From NCBI RefSeq assembly GCF_020991065.1, contig NZ_CP087710.1:1054001-1118000 (forward strand): a stretch of DNA of 64,000 nt. The letters are read 5' to 3'. Source of the DNA: Nocardioides okcheonensis. Lineage in GTDB: Bacteria; Actinomycetota; Actinomycetes; Propionibacteriales; Nocardioidaceae. Positions 59,589-64,000 of the stretch are shown here, in pieces. A program made the translations under genes and the position numbers. Within the stretch, counting starts at the first letter, position 1, and every line of letters starts with the position of its first letter. A model generated the notes under the pieces. The model saw nothing but the letters and a program-made list of their open reading frames with translations, made no database searches and was not told where the DNA came from.

Positions 59589-60802
59589 GCCGCCTGGTCG
59601 TCGTGGGAGAAGGCGTCGATCGGGTTGCTGACCCACAGCCGGACCCCGGCCACGGCGAGCGCCTCGGAGAGCGGGGCCGGTGCGAGCACCACGCGGTCAC
59701 CGGCGATCGCGGCCAGCGTGGCGACGTCGTCGGGGGACGCGCCGAGCACCGCGTCTCCGCGCACCGCGGCGACCGGCAGCGCGACCACCACCGCGGCGAG
59801 CGCGGCGACGACCGCGCCGGTGGCCTGCCCCTGCCGTGCAGGGGCGGGTCCACGCCCGGTCCGTGACCGGTCGGGCGCGACCAGGACCGTCAGCAGGAGC
59901 AGCAGCCACACGCCGTGCCGCGCGGCGTCCGCCGTCGCCAGGCACAGGCCGGCCACCGCGACGTACTCCCACGCCGGGCGCCGGGTGCGGAGCACGACGA
60001 CGAGGAGGGCCAGCGCGGCGACCAGCATCACCAGGTCGACGGGGTTGGTGGGCGAGGGACGGGCCCACAGCCCCTCACCGCGCTGGGCCGAGACGTTGTC
60101 GAAGACCTCGAGGTAGTACGCCGGCGTGAGCCGGCCCTGCGGGGTCGCGCAGAGGGCCAGCAGCGTGGCGGCACCCACGCACACCGTCTCCACGGGCCGC
60201 AGCCGGAGCCGGTCGACCAGCAGGTAGGCGCCCACGACGCACGTCCCGAGCAGCGCGGCGCCGTGCAGGTTGCCCCACACGGCGACCACGGGGACGACCC
60301 ACCAGATCCGGCGGTCGGGCGTGGCGTGCTGGCGCACGAGGATCGCGAGGACGACCGCGAAGGGGACGAAGGAGAACGTCTGCGCGCGCACCAGGCCGAG
60401 CGAGGTCAGGCTCCCGACCACGAGTGCGACCAGCGCCCACGCGACCGCCGCGTCCGAGGCGCCGCGGGACCGTGCGGCACCCGCCGCCACCACCAGCGCG
60501 ACGGTGACGAGGACGAGGTGGACGAGCACGGCCGTGGTCGCCCCGGCGTCGTGCCACCACGACGCGACCAGCTGGGCGAGCACCGGGACGTCGTGCCAGC
60601 CGGAGGAGTCGGCGGCGGCGAAGGGCACCGCGTCGGGGACGGCGCCGGAGCGTCGTACGTGGTCGCCCACGGCCACCAGCCAGTCCCAGTCCCCGCCGAC
60701 GCGGACGAGCGACGCGAGCAGGCCGAGCGCAGCCGCGAGGACGAGCGCGGTCCAGCGCCAGGACACCAGCGCCGCGGCCGTCCGGGACCGGGTGCCGCTC
60801 AC
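59411..60802 (-). CDS. Polytopic membrane protein, GT-C-like
   Basis: 463 aa, about 10-11 helices. Loop 1 (VGGDWDWLVAVGDHVRRSGAVPDAVPFA) and the C-terminal soluble part (VRLWVSNPIDAFSHDDQAAYLDFL) resemble actinobacterial GT-C/PMT-like proteins of unknown specificity. The C-terminus has two Cys (DCAPGWSCW). GTG start overlaps the NYN gene stop (GTGA). Confidence 0.75.
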   Translation of the reverse strand: MSGTRSRTAAALVSWRWTALVLAAALGLLASLVRVGGDWDWLVAVGDHVRRSGAVPDAVPFAAADSSGWHDVPVLAQLVASWWHDAGATTAVLVHLVLVTVALVVAAGAARSRGASDAAVAWALVALVVGSLTSLGLVRAQTFSFVPFAVVLAILVRQHATPDRRIWWVVPVVAVWGNLHGAALLGTCVVGAYLLVDRLRLRPVETVCVGAATLLALCATPQGRLTPAYYLEVFDNVSAQRGEGLWARPSPTNPVDLVMLVAALALLVVVLRTRRPAWEYVAVAGLCLATADAARHGVWLLLLLTVLVAPDRSRTGRGPAPARQGQATGAVVAALAAVVVALPVAAVRGDAVLGASPDDVATLAAIAGDRVVLAPAPLSEALAVAGVRLWVSNPIDAFSHDDQAAYLDFLEGRDGGRRAIASSDLVVTREGTAPDDLAASTDGLGEVDCAPGWSCWVPEAAAG

Positions 60803-62034
60803 CCCAGCAGTCCCACGAGCACCGGCGACGGGACGACCCGCGCCCCCTCGCGCGCCACGTCGGCGGCCAGCGCCCGGTCGCTGGTGACCACCACGACCAC
60901 CCGCCCCCGCGGCTCGGCGGCCACGAGCTGGCGGATCACGTCGTCGGCGATCACGCCCTCGGGGCTGAAGGCCACCTTCACACCGCGCGGCGCCGGCATG
61001 ACGGTGCGCGCCGTCGACGCCGCGGCGTCGAACACCACGGTGGTCTCGGCGCCGGTCCGCGCCACCAGCGGGCCGAGGGCGGTGACCAGCCGGCTGCGCT
61101 GCGCCTCCAGGGTGGCCGAGCCCCAGGTCTGCTTGCTGACGTTGTAGCCGTCGACGAGCAGCCGCGCCCGCGGCAGCGACAGGGTCTGCTCGAGGGTGTC
61201 GACGGTGGCCGGCGCGCTCGAGGCCGGAGCCGAGCCCCCGGAGAGCTCCGCTTCCACGGCGTCACCGGGAGCACCCTCGACCGCGGGCAGGCCGAGCTCG
61301 CGCCGGAGGCCCGTCGCCGCCTCGAGCACCGTGTCGAGCAGGTAGCGCGCGCGGACGGTCGCCTGGTCGCGCGACGTACGTCCGTCGCGGCGCGCCGCGG
61401 CCAGCGCGCGCTCGGCCTCCTCCGCCTGCTGCCGCGCCCGGCGGACGTCTGCCTCGGCCCGCGCGGTCGCGGCCGCAGCCTCGGCGACGGCCCGGTCGCG
61501 CTCGGCGACGGCGTGGTCGCGCTCCTCCTCGACCGCCCGCAGGTCGGCGCGCGCCCGGCCGGGGCGCTGGCGCAGCACCTTGTGCTCGGCGCGCGCCTCC
61601 TCGAGCGCCTCGGCGTGGCCCTCGCGCGTCGCGGCCAGCTCGGCCTGCAGCGCCGCGGCGCGGGCCTCCAGCCGCTCGAGCTCGGCGGCTCCCCCACCGG
61701 TGTCCACCTCGGCGCGGCCCAGGTCCTCCACCACCGCGGTCACGACCTCGTGCCAGCCGTCGTCGCGGACCAGCCAGGCCCGGGCGGCCGCGTCGAGGCG
61801 GTCGTCGTCGCGCGGCGGCACGGCCGCGACCTGCACGGCCGCGTGCTGCCGGAAGTCGTCGTCGCCGAGGGCGTCCCAGATCGGCTGGCCGCCCAGCCGC
61901 GCCCGGCGCGCGGGCGCGAAGCCGGCCACCTTGCGCAGCGTCGCGGGCAGGGGCGTGACCGACGGCAGCACGGCAGCCACCAGCGCCACGACCCGGACCC
62001 GGAGCCGCTCGGGCAGCTGGTCCACCTCGGTCAC
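60799..62034 (-). CDS. NYN domain RNA-associated protein with coiled coil
   Basis: 411 aa. N-terminal helical domain, a long Ala/Glu/Arg coiled coil (~115-235) and a C-terminal YacP-like NYN nuclease fold: RLLVDGYNVSKQTWG (acidic Asp), TTVVFDAA, GVIADDVIRQLVAA and VVTSDRAL. NYN domains are PIN-like RNases; activity likely but unproved. Follows the zinc-ribbon gene by 10 bases. Confidence 0.85.
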   Translation of the reverse strand: MTEVDQLPERLRVRVVALVAAVLPSVTPLPATLRKVAGFAPARRARLGGQPIWDALGDDDFRQHAAVQVAAVPPRDDDRLDAAARAWLVRDDGWHEVVTAVVEDLGRAEVDTGGGAAELERLEARAAALQAELAATREGHAEALEEARAEHKVLRQRPGRARADLRAVEEERDHAVAERDRAVAEAAAATARAEADVRRARQQAEEAERALAAARRDGRTSRDQATVRARYLLDTVLEAATGLRRELGLPAVEGAPGDAVEAELSGGSAPASSAPATVDTLEQTLSLPRARLLVDGYNVSKQTWGSATLEAQRSRLVTALGPLVARTGAETTVVFDAAASTARTVMPAPRGVKVAFSPEGVIADDVIRQLVAAEPRGRVVVVVTSDRALAADVAREGARVVPSPVLVGLLG

Positions 62035-62044
62035 GTGGGCACCG

Positions 62045-62320
62045 TCAGTCCGCGGCCGGGTCGTGCGCGGTGTCGGCGGAGGCGCGGTCGACGACCTCGA
62101 TGGCGTCGCTGCGACCGCACCAGCGGCAGGCGACCGACTCGACGACCTCGGACCGGACGTCCTCCTCCTCGACGCGGTGGTCGCCGGCGAGGTCGAAGTG
62201 CCAGTACTCGGTGGTGCGGCGGGTGCGGGTGACGTCGAAACGGGTCAGGTTGCCGCAGCCGGCGCAGCGCCACCGCTCACCCTCGGCGGGCACGCGCAGG
62301 TCGGCGGTCTGGTCGGTCAC
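62045..62320 (-). CDS. Small two-zinc-knuckle protein
   Basis: 91 aa. CAGCGNLTRFDV and CRWCGRSDAIEVV give two CxxC pairs, with TTEYWHFDLAG and acidic EEEDV between. Conserved in actinobacteria upstream of NYN genes; probably nucleic acid- or zinc-binding. GTG follows GGAG. TAGGCT (62357-62362) is its likely -10. Confidence 0.8.
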   Translation of the reverse strand: MTDQTADLRVPAEGERWRCAGCGNLTRFDVTRTRRTTEYWHFDLAGDHRVEEEDVRSEVVESVACRWCGRSDAIEVVDRASADTAHDPAAD

Positions 62321-62356
62321 GGTGTCTCCTGGTCGTCGTCTCGCTCGGGCGCCGCA

Positions 62357-62362
62357 AGCCTA
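62357..62362 (-). promoter_or_regulatory. -10 box TAGGCT of the zinc-knuckle/NYN/GT-C transcript
   Basis: Leaves a leader of about 30 bases containing the ribosome site of the 62320 gene. Confidence 0.5.
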
Positions 62363-62400
62363 GTGGGCGCGTCACCCCCGGCACTGTCGGATCCCACGTC

Positions 62401-62406
62401 TACCGT
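62401..62406 (+). promoter_or_regulatory. -10 box TACCGT, leaderless-type promoter
   Basis: Seven bases before the ATG at 62414. Confidence 0.6.
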
Positions 62407-62413
62407 CGGCGCC

Positions 62414-64000
62414 ATGAGCACGACCGGGACAGCGGCAGGACCGCGCTCGCGCTGGGAGGCGCAGCGCACGTTCGACGAGCTCGGCCGTCCGCTGCGCGAC
62501 GTCACGTTCTGCGTCGTCGACCTCGAGACCACCGGCGGCTCGGCCGCGGCGGGGTCGATGATCACCGAGATCGGCGCGGTCAAGGTCCGCGGCGGCGAGG
62601 TGGTCGGCGAGTTCCAGACGCTGGTCGACCCCCGCACCGAGATCCCCGCCTTCATCGCCGTGCTCACCGGCATCACGAACTCGATGGTCCGCGACGCGCC
62701 CCCCATCGAGTCGGCGCTGCCGGCGTTCCTCGAGTTCGCCGCCGGCTGCGTGCTCGTCGCCCACAACGCCCCCTTCGACGTCGGCTTCCTCCAGCACTTC
62801 GCCAAGGAGCAGGGACGCGCGTGGCCCCGCTTCGAGGTCCTCGACACGGCCAAGCTGGCCCGACGGGTCATCACCCGCGACGACGCCCCCAACTGCAAGC
62901 TCTCCTCGCTGGCGAAGGTGTTCAACGCGAGCACCACCCCCAACCACCGCGCGCTGTCCGACGCCCGCGCGACGGTCGACGTCCTCCACGGGCTGATGGA
63001 GCGCCTCGGCGGGCTGGGCGTCCACACGCTCGAGGAGCTGCAGACGTTCTCCTCGCGCGTCACCACCGCCCAGCGGCGCAAGCGCCACCTCGCCGAGGGC
63101 CTCCCGCACGCGCCCGGGGTCTACCTGTTCCGCGACGAGCGCTCCCGGGTGCTCTACATCGGCACCTCGCGCGACCTCCGCACCCGCGTCCGGACCTACT
63201 TCACCGCCTCCGAGACCCGGAGCCGGATGGGCGAGATGGTCGGCCTGGCGGCCTCGGTCACCGGCATCGAGTGCGCGACGCCGCTCGAGGCCGAGGTCCG
63301 CGAGCTGCGGCTGATCGCCGAGCACAAGCCGCGCTACAACCGCCGCTCCCGCTTCCCGGAGAAGGTGCACTTCGTCAAGCTCACCCGCGAGGCCTGGCCA
63401 CGGCTCTCGCTGGTGCGCCGCGTCCTCGACGACGACGCCGACTACCTCGGCCCGTTCTCGTCGCGCAAGACGGCCGAGAAGTGCCTGGCCGCGCTCCACG
63501 ACACGTTCCCGGTCCGCCAGTGCAGCGGCCGGATGCCCGCGGTGCCGTCGGGCTCGCCGTGCGTGCTCGCCGAGATGGGGAGGTGCCTGTCGCCCTGCGA
63601 CGGCAGCGCCGACTCCGCGACCTACGCCGTCCTGGTGCGCCAGCTGCGCGACACCCTCCTGCGCCGGCCCGACCGGGTCGTCGAGGTGATCAACGAGCGG
63701 ATGCAGGCGCTCGCCGACCACGAGCGCTTCGAGGAGGCGGGCGTCCACCGCGACCGGCTCGCCACCTTCGTCCGCGCCGCCGCGCGCACCCAGCGGCTCT
63801 CCGCCCTCACCCGCTGCCCGGAGGTGGTGGCCGCGCGCCGGGAGGACTCGGGGCACTGGGCGGTCCACGTGGTGCGGTTCGGGCGGCTGGCCGCGGCCGG
63901 GGTGATCCCGCGCGGCGCCGACGCCCACCAGTTCGTCCGCGAGCTCCGGGCCAGCGCCGAGACGGTCGCCTCCGCACCCGGCCCGGTCCCGGCCGCCAGC
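62414..64000 (+). CDS. DEDD 3'-5' exonuclease fused to GIY-YIG/UvrC-like domain, 3' truncated
   Basis: 529 codons are present and the frame is still open at the window edge. DnaQ-type exonuclease N-terminus: VVDLETTGG (Asp/Glu), HNAPFDVGFL and NHRALSDARATVD. Then GIY-YIG: HAPGVYLFRDERSRVLYIGTSRDLRTRV with the Arg and EAEVRELRLI Glu region, and UvrC-like sequence with CSGRMPAV and CLSPCDG. Likely a DNA repair or proofreading nuclease; counterpart of Rv2191. Confidence 0.92.
   Translation, partial: MSTTGTAAGPRSRWEAQRTFDELGRPLRDVTFCVVDLETTGGSAAAGSMITEIGAVKVRGGEVVGEFQTLVDPRTEIPAFIAVLTGITNSMVRDAPPIESALPAFLEFAAGCVLVAHNAPFDVGFLQHFAKEQGRAWPRFEVLDTAKLARRVITRDDAPNCKLSSLAKVFNASTTPNHRALSDARATVDVLHGLMERLGGLGVHTLEELQTFSSRVTTAQRRKRHLAEGLPHAPGVYLFRDERSRVLYIGTSRDLRTRVRTYFTASETRSRMGEMVGLAASVTGIECATPLEAEVRELRLIAEHKPRYNRRSRFPEKVHFVKLTREAWPRLSLVRRVLDDDADYLGPFSSRKTAEKCLAALHDTFPVRQCSGRMPAVPSGSPCVLAEMGRCLSPCDGSADSATYAVLVRQLRDTLLRRPDRVVEVINERMQALADHERFEEAGVHRDRLATFVRAAARTQRLSALTRCPEVVAARREDSGHWAVHVVRFGRLAAAGVIPRGADAHQFVRELRASAETVASAPGPVPAAS

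Overview
The window is typical high-G+C actinobacterial chromosome: dense genes, strong C/G in third codon positions, many GTG starts and frequent GTGA/ATGA stop-start overlaps. The gene set suggests a Nocardioides-like member of the Propionibacteriales (inference): class II DAHP synthase, a PASTA Ser/Thr kinase, a MacS-type sensor kinase, class F sortase, PPi-dependent phosphofructokinase and a Tad/Flp pilus locus. No tRNA, rRNA, CRISPR array, insertion sequence or phage gene was recognised.

Layout. 0-5.5 kb: end of a TgpA-type transglutaminase gene, a DUF3040 gene, then dinB with three companions (methyltransferase, HEPN-like protein, DUF6504), as expected beside the division/cell-wall cluster, which should lie just left of the window. 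5.5-10.7 kb: YbaK-like deacylase, membrane protein, carotenoid-type oxidoreductase, SIMPL protein, metF and a polyprenyl diphosphate synthase. 10.7-14.3 kb: an RNase Sa-like secreted nuclease with a barstar inhibitor, translationally coupled to an Rv2175c-type DNA-binding protein, divergent from a PASTA-domain kinase. 14.3-28.8 kb: transporters, a discoidin-like surface protein that appears frame-broken, threonine aldolase, class II DAHP synthase, a metallophosphoesterase, pfp, DUF1028 and arylamine N-acetyltransferase. 29-31.6 kb: a DUF4397 / class F sortase / membrane-anchored protein operon. 31.6-37.9 kb: MacR/MacS-like regulators around a spermidine-synthase-like membrane protein, plsC and a lipase-like hydrolase. 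37.9-46 kb: GT87-like membrane protein, archaeal-type ornithine cyclodeaminase, glucokinase, ArsA-like ATPase, SRPBCC protein and FadD15-like acyl-CoA synthetase.

46-55.7 kb is a compact Tad (type IVb pilus) locus: CpaB, TadZ, TadA, a von Willebrand A domain fused to TadB, TadC, a sensor kinase/LuxR regulator pair and three flp pilin genes. No TadE/F/G or prepilin peptidase gene is in the window. 55.7-64 kb: a zinc-metalloprotease-like gene with an apparent frameshift, an NlpC/P60 wall hydrolase under a c-di-AMP (ydaO) riboswitch, two small zinc-binding proteins, two polytopic membrane proteins, a NYN-domain protein and the start of a DEDD exonuclease/GIY-YIG protein.

From memory, the backbone matches the order of Mycobacterium tuberculosis Rv2172c-Rv2191 (metF-like, idsA2, Rv2175c, pknL, aroG, PlsC, ArsA-like, SRPBCC, fadD15, NlpC/P60, exonuclease), with the nuclease/inhibitor pair and the Tad locus as insertions. 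A recurring regulatory signature is a TANNNT box 6-7 nt before the start codon in 20 genes, which points to widespread leaderless transcription.
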